The notes under the pieces were generated by a model, which was given only the letters and a program-made list of their open reading frames with translations, had not been told where the DNA came from and searched no databases. The position numbers and the translations under genes are program-made. DNA of 64,000 nt from Scalesia atractyloides (Eukaryota > Streptophyta > Magnoliopsida > Asterales > Asteraceae): NCBI GenBank assembly GCA_947069175.1, contig CAMTDV010000007.1, positions 53,520,083 through 53,584,082 of the forward strand, given 5' to 3'. How positions within the stretch are numbered: the stretch's first letter is position 1; every line of letters starts with the position of its first letter. Of the stretch, positions 45,220-57,599 are shown one piece after another.

Positions 45220-45622
45220 AGGAGAAAGATAAACGAAAACTCACTTGAGTTTGAAAAAACTCAAAAAACATTTGTAAAAACCCGATGAAACATTTTTATT
45301 TTTTTCTAAAACAAAAATAAGAAATGTAACATACATATATTTGAACATTTTTATAAAAAAACACAAAAAATGGCGAGTAATTTCTTTTTTTTTAAATGTT
45401 AAAAATTCATTTACATAATGTATATGTCCAAAAATGTAACACACAAATTTTGAAAATTTAGAAAAAACAAGTAGGCACTTTTTACATTTTTTTTATAAAA
45501 ATGTTCAAGTACATTAATGTTACATTCCCCTATTTTTGAAAAAAAAAATAAAAATGTTATATAGGGTTTTCTTGAATTTCTCAATTCAAGTGAGGTTTTT
45601 ATTTATTTTATCTTTCACACAC
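45220..45622. mobile_element. MITE-like element F
   Basis: The left end GGAGAAAGATAAACGAAAAC with CTCACTTGAGTTTGA is partly complementary to the right end (CAATTCAAGTGAGG, then ATTTTATCTTTCACAC). TA tracts flank it. The interior repeats words around AAAATGTAACATAC. Non-coding. Confidence 0.55.
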
Positions 45623-47112
45623 ACTTATATATATATATATATATATATATTTAAATTAAAAACATATAATAAACAATACAAGTCGGAACCGGTCTTGAAA
45701 TGTAAATTTATTAATAATTGAACTAGAACTTTAAAGAGAGACTTAAGAGCAATTACAAAGCATTTATTAATCATATTCATATAATTATACTAAATATTAT
45801 TATTATTTTTAATTAAATAATATATTTTATATTTTTATAATTAACTTTTTTTCTTATCCATTCACAACCATCTTTAAAATATTAAAAAATTATAACGATT
45901 GAAAATATTTCTCATATACTTACATACCATATTCTCATATTTTTTTATCCTATACTCACAACCATTATTCATAATACAAATAATTCATTTAAATATTTTT
46001 AAAGAAACCAATATGAATGCTAGTTTTACTAGACTAGTTTACCCTCCCATTAGTGTTTATTTTTGTCAAAAGGTTAATAAAAATTTACAAAACCCGTTTT
46101 CTCAAGTTAATACATGATTTGTAATCTAAAAGAAACAAAATTTTGTTTTTTTAGAACTACAAAAACAAAATTTTCTTTTTATCTAAAAGTTTCTAAAAGT
46201 CTATAACCTCAAGATAAATAATGTCATCTATAAAATGTATTTTGAAAGGTTTAACTTTTTATTTTAAACAATGACTTTCATATGAGTGACTCAATATCAC
46301 ATGCCTAACTGGCGGCCTTAACCAAGATTTGACTAAACTATAGGTTGTTTTAATCGGGCTCGATTGGGTTGGTCAGACTTGATTACAACGTTCCTCTGGA
46401 AATCGTAATGCCTCCACATGAGTTTTCTCGCTGAAGTAAGAGCCGAATTAAAACCGATGTACGGCTCAGAATCAAACCCACTCGGTGTATTTATCACCCG
46501 CAAAACACTTTCCTATAAACTCGGGGTTTGGAAGGTTTAAGTGAACCTAATGAAAAACAAATTCTAATAACAAGCATTCAAGCAAAAGCTACTTGTACTT
46601 ATTGCAAAAGAATCTGTAACTTCTCTAGAACTAATAGTTATAGGTGTGAAAGATAAAAGTTGAATTGACGAGAGATGGGAGGTAACTTGCAAGTGAAAGA
46701 TTGCTTGGTTGAAAAGAAAGCCACGCGCCACCAGGCTGCGGATGTTGTAGGGAGGCGCCTGTTATAATGATTACATTTGCATTTAATTTTGAGGTTTTGA
46801 TAAGATTACTGTCATGCAACAGAGACACAATGGCTATGATGCTGGAAGCATGCAAAATATATTTAATAAATGTACATCTAATCTAAATGACTCTTCGTTC
46901 TCCTGGGAGGCTACATTGTAACTTCATACCCATTTAATTGACATGACTGGTTTTAATACGGTATGATATCATTCGAGTACATTTTTTTTATTTATGGTGA
47001 GCAAACATTAAACCGTAATTTAATTTGAACGGCAACAACGTTATATATTTATATATACAGGCCAGTAAAAGCTGAAAGAAATATAAAACCAAACGAAAAA
47101 GAGAAATAAAAG
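45623..47112. other. AT-rich stretch, no feature recognised
   Basis: Starts with a TA tract at about 45626-45650. No gene is supported; frames at 45899-46117 and 46631-46855 lack motifs. Confidence 0.55.
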
Positions 47113-47454
47113 AAGACAAGAAAAAAATAAGACTTAAAGAATGTCCATTACATTAAAGTTTACCCATTTTTTCCATAATAAAGGTGTGACTTTCACCCTA
47201 TTGCAAACGCACAAGAAAACATCTTCCTTAACGAGTTCAATAGTATTTTGAACCGGAACATATGTGTCTTCGAAAACTTTCAAGTTTCGGGCATTCCATA
47301 TTCTCCAAACTGTTGCCGTTGCCACCATATGTACAAGTCGTCTCCATGTCTTTCCACCTGTGCAAGTAGATAAGGTCACTAGAAAATCCTTCAAGTATGT
47401 CCATGTATGTGAAATTATGTAAAACAAGTATCGGTAGTGCCGGTCGTAACACAT
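47113..47454 (-). pseudogene. L1-type LINE tail (zf-RVT/ORF2 end)
   Basis: The minus-strand 106-codon frame contains TATVWRIWNARNLKVFEDT and IELVKEDVFLCVCNR, followed by WKKWVNFN. This is the C-terminal end, after the reverse-transcriptase zinc-binding region, of plant L1-type LINE ORF2 and its many derived host copies. Everything upstream is missing: at 47455 the sequence becomes a Gypsy LTR. It is a different LINE clade from the RTE at 16421-18350. Confidence 0.75.
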
Positions 47455-47890
47455 AGTTGTCGGTTATCGCACGAAATGTAAGTATAGGCGATTTACGATC
47501 TATAACACATAATTGCCAGTATAATTACATGTCGAAGGTGTTTACAAGTATAATATGATGTATTATGATATATAATAAGTATCAGAATCAGTAATTGTTG
47601 GTTAATCACAAGTATTGTACGTAAACGCGTTGAAAGTCGGTTACTTGCACGTATCGTCACATAGTTTCGAATTAGGGTTTATTGCATGCGATTACAAGTA
47701 TAAATTGAACATAACAAGTATAAATGGAACATAATTGATATAAAATTATGACTTTCATTATGATCGTTTTCTCGGACTACAAGTTGAAAATACAATACAA
47801 GTACAAGTTTTCGAAATAGAAAGTTTCCAAGAATGGAAACTATAACAAGACTTGATAAATATGGAAAGCGTGGAAACGCGGAGCGTTACA
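47455..47890 (-). repeat. truncated Gypsy 3' LTR of the outer element
   Basis: On the minus strand it begins TGTAACGCTCCGC at 47890 right after a polypurine tract, and resembles the first 400 bp or so of the LTR at 13350. It is cut at 47455 by LINE sequence. The repetitive words ACAAGTATAA are typical of this LTR family's left part. Confidence 0.75.
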
Positions 47891-49562
47891 GTCTCCCCTA
47901 TTTTAGGAAATTTCGTTCTCGAAATTTATTCAAGAGGAAGGTGTAACAAAAAATGCGGATACTTGGTCTTCATATCTCTTTTGAGTTCCCAAGTAAACTC
48001 GGCGCCACGTTTTCCTTCCCATCGTACCTTTACTATGGGAATCCGGCTGCGCCTCAGTTGCTTGATACCTCGGTCCATGAAGATCTTCGAGCGGAACTTG
48101 GAGTTATTCATCTGCCAAACACTTCTTGATGTTCGAGACATGAAACGTTGGATGGACATTCTGAGCTCTTGAGGCAAGTTGAGGGTGTACGCCACTTTGC
48201 CAATCCTTTCAAGAATCTTGAAGGGACCTACAAAGCGAGGAGCGAGTTTGCCCTTCTTACCAAAGCGAACAACGCCTTTCCATGGTGATAGCTTGAGATG
48301 CACTTGATTACCGACTTCGAATTCCAATGGTTTACGACGCTTGTCAGCATAGCTCTTTTGTCGACTTCGAGCCTTGAGAAGATTGTCTCTGATCTGCATG
48401 ATCTTATCCGTCGTATCTTGTATGAGCTCGGGACCGTTGATTTGTGCTTAGCCGACCTCGTACCAACAAAAAGGCGAACGATACTTACAACCATACAATG
48501 CCTCAAAAGGAGCCATTTGAATATTGGAGTGGTAACTGATATTGTACGAGAATTCTATCAATGGTAAATGTACATCCCAATTTCCACTAAAATCAATTAC
48601 ACAAGAATGGAGCATGTCCTCGAGGGTTTGAATAGTACGTTTGGTTTGTCCATCCGATTGAGGATGAAATGCCGCACTAAGATTAAGATGCGTACCCATC
48701 GCGGTTTAAACGTTTGCCAAAGGCGAAAAGTGAAACGATCATCGCGGTCAGAAATGATGTCAATGGGAATACCATGATGATAAATGACTTCATTCGTATA
48801 GATACGAGCTAATTTCTCAACTCGATAGTCCTCACGAATGGGGAGAAAGTAAGCGGATTTTGTCAAGCGATCAATGATTACCCAAATGCTGTCATGACCA
48901 GAGGAAGTGCGAGGAGTTTGGTAATGAAATCCATGGCTATACTCTCTCATTTCCAAACTGGAATTTCTGGTTGTTCGAGTAACCCAGTGGGACGTTGATG
49001 TTCGGCTTTGACTTTGGAACATGTAAGACGTTTCGAAACGTAGGCAGCGACATTTTTCTTCATTCCAGGCCACCAATAAACTGGAATTTGTGAGCTTCTT
49101 TCATCAAGAAGTCACGAAGGTTGTTACGATTAGGGTCCAAACACGATCCGGATAGTAAAGAATACCATCAAATTTAGACTCGAGTTGGTTTTCAGCACCA
49201 CATTTCATTTCGTTGAAGTGGTTGTCCTCATTGATGGACGAATAATGTGCTTCACGAATACGCTCTTGGAGGTTCTGCAAGGTTTAATAACAATGAATAC
49301 TCTTTACATGAGTTTTACGACTAAGAGCGTCGTCCAAAACATTCGCCTTACTAGGGTGATAGCGAATTTCGCAGTCGTAATCATTTAACAACTCTACCCA
49401 ACTACGTTGACACATGTAGAGTTCCTTTGATTGAAAATGTGCTGAAGGCTCTTATGGTCAGTGAAGACCACACACTTGGTACCATAAAGGTAGTGTCTCA
49501 TATTTTCAATTCAAAAACAACGCTCCAAGTTCAAGGTCTTACGTAGTGTAGTTTTTCTCATG
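47891..49562 (-). pseudogene. outer Gypsy element: RNase H end, integrase, chromodomain
   Basis: From 49562 downward the text gives SWVELLNDYDCEIRYHPSK (RNase H), KTHVKSIHCY, INEDNHFNEMKCGAE, then integrase SSGHDSIWVIIDRLTKSAYF and LARIYTNEVIYHHGIPIDII (about 48930-48770), NISYHSNIQMAPFEALYGCK, and finally the 157-codon frame 48399-47926 with GPFKILERIGKVAY and KVRWEGKRGAEFTWE. Domain order is complete, but several frameshifts and stops break it. This copy retains the integrase sequence GTTGAGAAATTAGCTCG across the point where the other element is split, so it serves as the reference for the inversion breakpoint. Confidence 0.9.
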
Positions 49563-49567
49563 GATTT
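49563..49567. other. target site duplication, left
   Basis: GATTT immediately before the Copia LTR at 49568; the same five bases follow the other LTR at 62273-62277. Confidence 0.85.
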
Positions 49568-49865
49568 TGTAAGTCCTGAAATCGGATCTAACACGGTATC
49601 ACACAGACTAATCAATCGCGGAAATAAAGATTAGAATGTAAAGAACAATACGATCTTCAATTAGCTAACTTGTCTACACCATAGGTGTCTGATACAAGAA
49701 TTCAGAAAAACTAAGCCCCAAAATATTAACCTAATACATGTATTTATACTAGTCACATAACCCACAAGTTACAACCCTAGGCCCATAAGGCTCTAGGAAG
49801 CCCAAACCCCTAAACTTAGCCCAAATGTAACACTAATGTGTAAACCTTTAGTTAGGGGCCCAACA
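49568..49865 (-). repeat. Copia 3' LTR
   Basis: In element sense it starts TGTTGGGCCCC at 49865 and ends CTTACA at 49568. TATAAATACATG on the minus strand near 49740-49750 is the likely TATA box. It is about 92-95 percent identical by eye to the 5' LTR, which has an extra 8-9 bp around 62112. Confidence 0.9.
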
Positions 49866-49880
49866 ATCTCCCCCTAGGTT
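49866..49880 (-). other. Copia polypurine tract
   Basis: The minus strand reads ACCTAGGGGGAGAT directly before the LTR start at 49865. Confidence 0.85.
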
Positions 49881-49936
49881 TACAACATTAGGCATTTAAT
49901 CCTTTGGTAGCGCGTCCACTCCCATTCTCCCAGCTA

Positions 49937-52299
49937 TTATCCCAGCAACTGCTGCCGTCCAATCCTTCGCACAAACTTCATATAATCTGCAGTTTGAATT
50001 TGATTTGCGGCTAGGACTTGCAGATCTTCATCATGAAAACTCACTAAATCCACCACGTCATTCACTCGAAAAGTTTTCTCTTTAGTGACAATCGCTACAC
50101 TTCCAACCTTCGGATCGTACATCCAGAAATTAAAATTCTTCAGAATACCTCTGGGAAATGTTGGAGCAACTGATATCACAAGTTCCTTGTCAGTTGGAGG
50201 CCACATGACGGATTTAAATCTTCTACCTGTTCTTGCATCACGAACATTCTTAGCAACCCACAGATATGGTTCAATAGTTTTCATCGTTTTAAAACCATTC
50301 TTAACTTCTTGCTCCAATCGCTTAAAGAACCTCCACCCTGGTCCACGTTCTGTAGTATCCTCGTCAGTATAAGGAGCTCTTAGAAGATCAGTTAGTGCAA
50401 CCTTCGTCCAGGTCTCAAACTGAGATTCCTTTGAGTGGTATTCTCGTTTAGAATCCTGTCTGACGATCAGCCACATTTTCTTCACGTGTTCATACGTCCA
50501 ACTTAGCACTCGTGACTTGTTTCCAACTTTACTATAATAACTCAAACCAAGCTCCATAACATATCTCTTGGACTGGTTGGAGGGATCCTTTAACTGAAAG
50601 TTCTACGTCAACATTCTTAATTAGAACCATCTGCTTTTTCTTTTGAGCAGTCTGACATTTCTGACTCGCAGTGTACCTTTTCTTCGAATCACGTAAGTAA
50701 TCATCCAATCCTGCGGGACGATCAGCAGCAAGCTGTTCGGCAGCTACTCTGTCAGTTTCTCTCTGTTCAGCAGCTCGATGACGATGTTCAATGTTCATCG
50801 GATCATCAGTTGGATCAGAGAATTCACGGCCAAACTTATTTTCCAGCTTCGCCTTCAAATCAAAGACCATAGTCATTAACATCGAAACATCTCCATGAAG
50901 TTGGTCAATAGTCTGATCCCTGACATCCAAACGTGTCTGCAATGAAGCAATTTGTGCATCCTTAAGAACGACTTCTTGCTCAAGCACAATTACTCTCTTT
51001 TTCAAATCAACAACATCCACATCTTCGTCATCACTATCCAAACCACTAAAATCAAATGCTTGTTTCTCTGATCGCCTCGAATACTCCATATCTTCATCTA
51101 CATGAACCACTACCACCAACCCCTGATCCTCCAGCACCCATTGAACTACCACCAAAATCCATCATTTCTAACACAGAATCTGCTGGAACGGATACAACAG
51201 TAAAATGAGTAACAATGAGAGGGGTTGTCGGTTCTTCAGCAACAGTAGGCTCAACCATAGAAGTATCAGTCAACGAACAGCAACTGATGATGTAACAATA
51301 ATAGGTTCTTCAGCAACATAACCAATACGAGCTTCAAATTGCATCTGAGCTGCATTAGAAATAGGTTCATTGATAACCTTGTCCGTCGTCTTTTCACTAA
51401 CGGCACCTCTTCTTCTTCAATATCTTCTTCGGAATCGACCCTACTAACCGGAATATCAATACGAGGCAACACAAGAGGAGGATTCCCTTGTTGCTCCTGT
51501 ATCTCCTTCAAATGTGCGATAGCTTCCAAATTCTCTGTAGTAAGTTCTAGTAACTCTAGAGTCGAATGAACACCAAAATCTGTAATAGCATCCAACAATG
51601 CTTCTTCATCGTCAGTATCTGCCTCCGAGACTAAGTCTTCAATCTCAATTTCTTTCTCCGCTACTGGTACATCATGTTCCTCAGCCACCATCGCATTCAC
51701 TGGCTGAGGTGCTGGAATTTCCTAACCGATAACCTCAAAAAACTTTCCAAACTTCCTCAAAGGTATGCGTCCAACAAAAACAATCTTTGATGTCGATCGG
51801 CTTTCTTCATTGTCCCAAAATTGTTGGACCCATCGTCTTCATATTCAACAAATTGGCATCAAGCATCTTTAGCCAGATCGGGTACGTGCATCCAAATCAA
51901 CTGTATAAACGATGATATAGCAAAAGCATTTTCTTCTTCGATGCTCCAAAATCTTCTTCATATTCTCGAAAATATAACCAGAGAAGTTATATTTCAATCC
52001 ATCACTAGAGATACTATGCAGAGGTCTGGGTTTGATTCGGCTGGTCCAATCCTCCTTTATTCTCTGATATACATTGCATAAAGATGTGCACTAATCGTCT
52101 CCAATACGCTGGGAACATCTTTCAGCAAAGGCGGATAGGTTCCCTCGTAGCTCATCTCTGCTAACACAGGCATACCTTCTCCTTGCATATAACGTTGGAT
52201 CACCTGCAGCATCAGCAAACTGCAACACTTCTCGGATACAGGCTTTATCCACCACAATCTCCTTTCCCTGAATCGATGAACTAATGTATGGCTTCCCAT
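49937..52299 (-). pseudogene. third ORF after pol (env-like position), broken
   Basis: Four minus-strand pieces lie in changing frames: 52299-52057 (MPVLAEMSYEGTYPPLLKDV), 51700-51266 (acidic, VSEADTDDEEALLDAI), 51155-50532 (a coiled-coil-like heptad stretch, LKKRVIVLEQEVVLKDAQIA, then a basic region), and 50557-49937 (SWTYEHVKKMWLIVRQDSKR, MWPPTDKELVISVAP). The last two overlap by 26 bp and join as one protein across a single-base frameshift near 50545. Sireviruses often carry an extra, sometimes called env-like, ORF at this place. I see no signal peptide or membrane span, so an envelope role is not supported and the function is unknown. Confidence 0.65.
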
Positions 52300-54500
52300 C
52301 AGCGCCCTCAGATGAAATCTAGCTCGCTTTCAAAATGTATGTACAGATCTTGATATATAACTGGATCGGATCGAAGGGCGTATGAAATCTTGCAATCATT
52401 TAGACTGCATCATAGATCTGAACTCTGGAAAAACTCTGCTGGAGGATCTGATAAATAACCTGCTTAATTGTGAAATATTCTTCCACCAACACAACCGCAT
52501 CGAATGCCTCTTCCACATTTCTGTCAGAAAGAATAAACAAGTTAAATCAAACCCAGCAAAACCAACTGACAGATCAAAAAGATTCATCTTAAAAGTTCAG
52601 GTTAAGAGTCAACAAAATTCGGAAGGTTCAAAAACAGTTCAAAGGTTCAATCATTGGAAAGGTTCAAAAATAGTTCAAGGTTCAATCATTGGAATCCAGA
52701 ATCAAAGATGTTCAATATCGAATCCGGATGAACCTTTCATCATTCCAGATGAACAACATCCGAAATGGAATCCGAGTTCAACCATTTCGGTTGAATGTTC
52801 ATCCGGAATGCCAATCAATTTGAAGGTTTATCCGAAATGATGTCTAGATGCCATCTGAGATGCTAGATATCATGAAGATTTGAAGATTATCCTTTAATAT
52901 TTATAATTAAGAAGCATATTATACCTAATTCGGATAAAGTTTGGATGAAGTTCAGATGAATATGAACAGTATAAATCCAGAAATGATCAAGGATTTCGGA
53001 AGAAATTTTTAGTGAATGATCTGAAATGAACCTCTGATACATTGATATACTATTCCGGAATGGGCTTGGACTGGAACTTTTGGGCCCAAGTCAATCCGGA
53101 TCCAATCATTCGAGATTCATACACAATCCGGATTGGGCTTGGTCAATCTTATTTGGGCCAATCGGAACAATGACCTGTCCAAACACTCAGAGGAGAATAG
53201 CTGGTCAGTGGGCCTATCCGGAATGGGTTTGAAGGCCCAATCCGGAACAATACCACAATAAACCCAAACTTGTTCAATTTCAAGGCTTTCAAAAATTCTA
53301 TTTGATTGGCCCAATTCCAAAACTAAGCAGGCCAATCCAATAACCCTTGACAGAAATCATCTAATCTAAAAATTAACAATTTAACTAACCAAGCAACCAA
53401 CCACTCTTTACCAAATATAAAAATAAGTAAAACATTCAAACAAAATCACATACACAGTCTTGCTATGGGATCAAATCGTTTTTAAGCAGACTAAGGAACA
53501 CTTTTCAGTGTGATCTAGCTCAGACTGGTCTAAGCAATTGCCAATATATTCGTCTATTTTAAACCTAAAGCTCAACCTTCTAATTTTTGCTTTATGATAT
53601 GCTTAAGTAGTATTATACTATGATACCCGTGTGTCCCACTCCATGACGTACCCCCGCGATCAAGGTAAGCACAACGATTCATCGTAGCAGGTGAATATAC
53701 TGAGATCATCCTTTATCTTTTACAACGTCAGACTATTAGTGAACAGGTCAGTACTTTTGTACAGCAGAGTGACCAATAGTATCTGACGAGGGTTAAGCAA
53801 ATACCTTATGTGGTATGTTTGAATTCATGGAATTTTCTCATGATGAGATTTTCTTCTTTTAAGGTTTTGGCCCTTCTCTTTTGGCTCTTTTAAGGATATC
53901 CTGACTGTGCCTAGGTCTACATATAATCTGGATGCAACAGAACGGCAACCGAGATATCTCCCGGATGACTCAACAACATAAAGACCCGAAACCTCAGACG
54001 TTTGCTATCTACAAACACAGGATTTAAGACCATAAAATCATATGCCGATATTGTGTGACCCACTGAATATATAGTTCATTATGTTTATATCATTTGGCTT
54101 ATACTATCCGATTGAGCTCTAGACCTATCAACACATCACTTTCGATCCAAGTCGTTCCCGCTACAACACCTTACGTGTGTAAGTCAAAGCCTTTATCACG
54201 AGAAATTATTTCATTTCCCAATCATTGCAAAATTGTTTAAAACTATTTTTTAATGTTTTTGTGTTTTTCTAGTTTCTCTTATGTTTTTCGTATTTTTGTG
54301 ACTTTTCTCCCCTAATTTTGTGCATATACATGAACAAATTTACGAAGCAAAGGAAAATAAATGAAAGACAGTAAACGAAACGAAAAGAACAGGGGATGCC
54401 TAGTTAAAAAACTGAATCATTTTGAGAAGATCCACAAGCACTTGAAAACGCACGTTGCTAACGGGTTTCATGAACAAATCCGCCACGTTTGCATCGATGT
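52300..54500 (-). other. boundary region between RNase H and third ORF, with TCCGGA words
   Basis: No clear protein domain. From about 52600 to 53260 the words ATCCGGAATG, ATCCGAAATG and CAATCCGGA recur about a dozen times, with the palindrome TCCGGA at their centre. The frame at 52382-52840 is plus-strand and follows these repeats; I do not regard it as a gene. 53350-54500 shows nothing further. Confidence 0.5.
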
Positions 54501-54515
54501 GAATTTGCTCAAGCT

Positions 54516-54794
54516 TCACGAGACCCTTTTTATAGCAATCATGATAAAATGAACTTTGATGTTTATGTTCATGGTTTTGGAGTGAAAAACAGGGTTTTTG
54601 ACAATTTGGATAGTGGCATCATTATCACAATAAATTGTTGTGTTTAGATAAGTCAAACCGTAATCCGCAAGCTGGGGTTGCATCCATAAAACCTGGGAGC
54701 AGCAAGCGGATGCTGCGACATATTCTGCTTCGGCTATAGAAAGCGAGACCGTCTGCTGCTTCTTGCATTGCCAAGAGATTAATCTATCTCCCAA
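54516..54794 (-). pseudogene. Copia RNase H domain
   Basis: The minus strand reads LISWQCKKQQTVSLSIAEAE and YVAASACCSQVLWM, then IYCDNDATIQIVKNPVFHSK. These are the conserved blocks of Copia RNase H, with the catalytic glutamate in AEAEY and aspartate in CDND. RNase H removes element RNA from the RNA-DNA hybrid. The frame is separated from RT by a frameshift or stop between about 54795 and 54885. Confidence 0.85.
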
Positions 54795-54885
54795 GAATTG
54801 GCATCAAGTTGAAGTTGAGCGCATGTCCCTGTCTGTACCTCCAAGATTACTGTTAGAGAAAGCATATAGTTCAAATTCAGAATTT

Positions 54886-55815
54886 TTAGGATACCACAGG
54901 CCTAGTTATGGTGCCCTTTGAGGTATCTAAAGATTTGTTTAACAACGTGTAAGTGAGAGAGTTTAGGATAGCCTGATATCGAGCACACTGGTAAACGCCA
55001 AACATGATGTTTGGCCGACTGGCGGTGAGATACATGAGTGAATCAATCATAGACCGGTACATAATTGGATTGACAGGCGTTCCGTCCGCATCTTCATTTA
55101 ACAAAGGCCATTCAGCGATAGGTGAGGCCTTAGGCTTTGAATATGTAAGCTTGAATTTGGCAAGAACGTCATGGACATATTGTCCTTGATGGAACAAGAT
55201 TCCTTGTGGGCTTTGATGAACTTGAAGTCCCAAAAACATAGTCATCTCTCCCAATGAACTCATTTCAAATTTCTTCTTCATGACCTCTTCAAATTCCCGA
55301 CACAACCTGTCGTCTGTAGAACCAAAAATAATATCATCGACGTAAATTTGAACAAGAATGATGTCCTTGTCAACATATTTGATGAACAAAGTTTGATCAA
55401 TGGTTCCCTGGGTATATATGCATGAGCAAGCAGATGCTCTGTTAGGGTTGCGTACCACGCACGAGGCGCTTGATTCAATCCATACAAAGCTTTGACTAAT
55501 TTGTATGCATAGTCTGGCTTATCAGGATCAATGAAACCCGGTGGTTGTGCCACGTATATCCCCTCTTTCACCTTGACGTAGAGAAAAGCAGTCTTCATGC
55601 ATAGTGTCAACCCAGCCTGGTTCCTAAAAGGCAACATCAGTGCTTTTAGGTTCAATTTTTGAGATAAAACAAGAGTAAAGGCAGGTATTGATGTCTCCTG
55701 ATTGACTGCGAGTTCGAACTGCAGCAGTAACAGGACCAATAACATTTTTAATCGGATGATCGGGCTGTAAACGATGTGGTATAGGCATAGCATGAACATG
55801 GAGATCTAACTGCAA
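54886..55815 (-). pseudogene. Copia reverse transcriptase
   Basis: Two overlapping frames cover the domain. 55799-55278 gives MKTAFLYVKVKEGIYVAQPP, FIDPDKPDYAYKLVKALYGL and NQAPRAWYATL; 55458-54886 gives IILVQIYVDDIIFGSTDDRL (YVDD at 55333-55344), KKFEMSSLGEMTMFLGLQV and YRSMIDSLMYLTASRPNI. The catalytic DD pair is present. A frameshift near 55440 and loss of the canonical LNG before the AFL motif (CMKTAFL in place of DVKTAFL) show decay. The wording is closest to the SIRE lineage of Copia. Confidence 0.9.
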
Positions 55816-55827
55816 GTTTGTAATGCT

Positions 55828-57007
55828 CTATGATGCAACTCTAGATGGCTCCCCCTCATTAGTTGCACCAGTGGGAATGTTGACTGATAAATCAACAGAA
55901 CAGTCTGGTGGTGTAGGCTCGGGAAACAGAGAGGAGCCTAAGACATCAGGAGTTGTAACTCCTTCAGGTGCCACAGGAGTTTTTGTGTTTGGAACGTCAA
56001 CTTCAGGGGAACCAGCTTGAGGAATATGTTCAGAAACGGTTTCTTGATTCTGCGATGCTGGTGGAGGTATAGACACAGCTTCATTGAATCCCTGTGGATC
56101 CACACTCAGCTGCTTGATTGCAGCTGTTCAGCATCTATGTCATCCTCAGGTAAGATAGGCATCATTGGGAGGTCAGAAGTTGTGCCTGTACCTGCAGTCA
56201 CATTGGAAGAAACATCAACATATTTAAACAAAGAGGAATAATCATAGAGCCAGTCAGGACCAATGCATGCGTCCTTGGGATTTTCCTCCAGCCAACCCAC
56301 ATTGTAGGTTTCAACTACCATTTTCTTGATTTTATTATAGACACGATAGGAAGTATTCTTTGAGTAGCCGATGAAGATGCATGGATCCCCGCGTGATTCA
56401 AATTTTCCCTTAGCATGATATGAGTAGAAGAACACAAGGACATCCAAACTTGCGGAAATGCTTAACCGAAGGTTTGTGACCTTCAACCACTTCATACAAC
56501 GTTTTCATGTGCCTTTTGTTGATCAGGGCATGATTCTGAATATAACAGGCGGTATTGACTTTTTCTGCCTAGAAAATGAGAGGTAGTTCTGATTCGACCA
56601 ACATAGTACGCGCAGCTTCAATGAGTGTACGGTTTCTGCATTCTGCAACCCCATTTTGTTGAGGAGTTCTAGCAGCACTGAACTGTCGATCAATACTCTT
56701 GGAGGAGCAGATGAATTTAAGGTGGCGTTCTTAAACTCTATTCCATTATCACAACGAATAGCCTTCACACTGGTGTCTGCTTGGTTTTCCATAAGTGTGA
56801 TGAACTGTTTGACTAACTAGGGGTTTCACTCCTTTGTGCCAGAAAGAAGACCCAAGTAAATCGAGAGTAGTCATCAATGATAACCAGACAGTATGCCTTC
56901 CCGCCAATGCTCAGAGTATCTGTCGGGCCAAAAAGATATATATAAAGCAATTCCAAGACTTTTAACATGGAGGGTGCGACTTTCGATGTTGTTTCCCACG
57001 AGCACAT
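55828..57007 (-). pseudogene. Copia integrase and C-terminal linker
   Basis: 57007-56813 reads YLFGPTDTLSIGGKAYCLVI then IDDYSRFTWVFFL, with the first catalytic Asp in the LFGPTD/IDDYSR block. 56792-56523 reads VKAIRCDNGIEFKN with the second catalytic Asp; the expected catalytic Glu region is in a broken frame near 56650. 56495-56106 holds the integrase C-terminus (YHAKGKFESRGDPCIFIGYS), and 56103-55828 is a proline-rich linker toward RT. At least three interruptions. Confidence 0.85.
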
Positions 57008-57018
57008 GATTCACACTT

Positions 57019-57562
57019 TTAAATCTGCATAAAATCCCGAACAGGTAGATCTCTGACTAAACCACCTTTTACAAGTCTGTTTAAGTTCTTCATGTTGATA
57101 TGTCCTAGTCGACTAAGCCATAACATTGCATCGTGCTCAGCAGTCGACGAGAACAGGCAGATAAGCTTGTCGGTTGGGGCTTTGTTCATGTTGAAGACAT
57201 ATGTATTTCCTTTCTGTGCAGCTTTCAGCAGAATCCATTCATCCGGAATGATGAGGCCGGGTTTCAGCACATAACACCCTTTCTTAGTAAAGAGAACATC
57301 CAAATGATTATCACAGAGCTGAGACATACTCAAGAGACTATGCTTCAACTCTGGAATGTAGTTCACATTCTTGAAACTAAGAGCTCCATTGCACACAGTT
57401 CCTCTCATAGTTATCTTTCCGTTTCACCACCTGCGAAGGAGACAAACCACCATCGAAAAACTGAATGTTATTCAACTGTGAGATGTCTCCTGTCATGTGC
57501 CTGGAACAACCACTGTCGACATACCAGAGTCTGATGAGAGTCCGCCAAAGCTGTTCCTGCAC
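57019..57562 (-). pseudogene. Copia protease and GAG-pre-integrase zinc finger
   Basis: 57562-57377 contains WYVDSGCSRHMTGD, the Copia aspartic protease active site (D-S-G) followed by its conserved CSRHMTG. The 129-codon frame 57408-57019 continues with CNGALSFKNVNYIPELKHSL and LSMSQLCD, then LWLSRLGHINMKNLNRLVKG, the GAG-pre-integrase block (normally LWHRRLGH). A frameshift near 57390 separates the two. Confidence 0.88.
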
Positions 57563-57599
57563 ATTTCAACAGGTTTAGTTAGAAGCTGCAACCCAGGCC

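Noticed and set aside
46631..46855. 74-codon minus-strand frame with QHPQPGGAWLSFQP
   Set aside because: No recognisable domain and no neighbouring exon; left unannotated.
52382..52840. 152-codon plus-strand frame
   Set aside because: It lies antisense within the Copia element and its latter half is made of the TCCGGA-type repeats.
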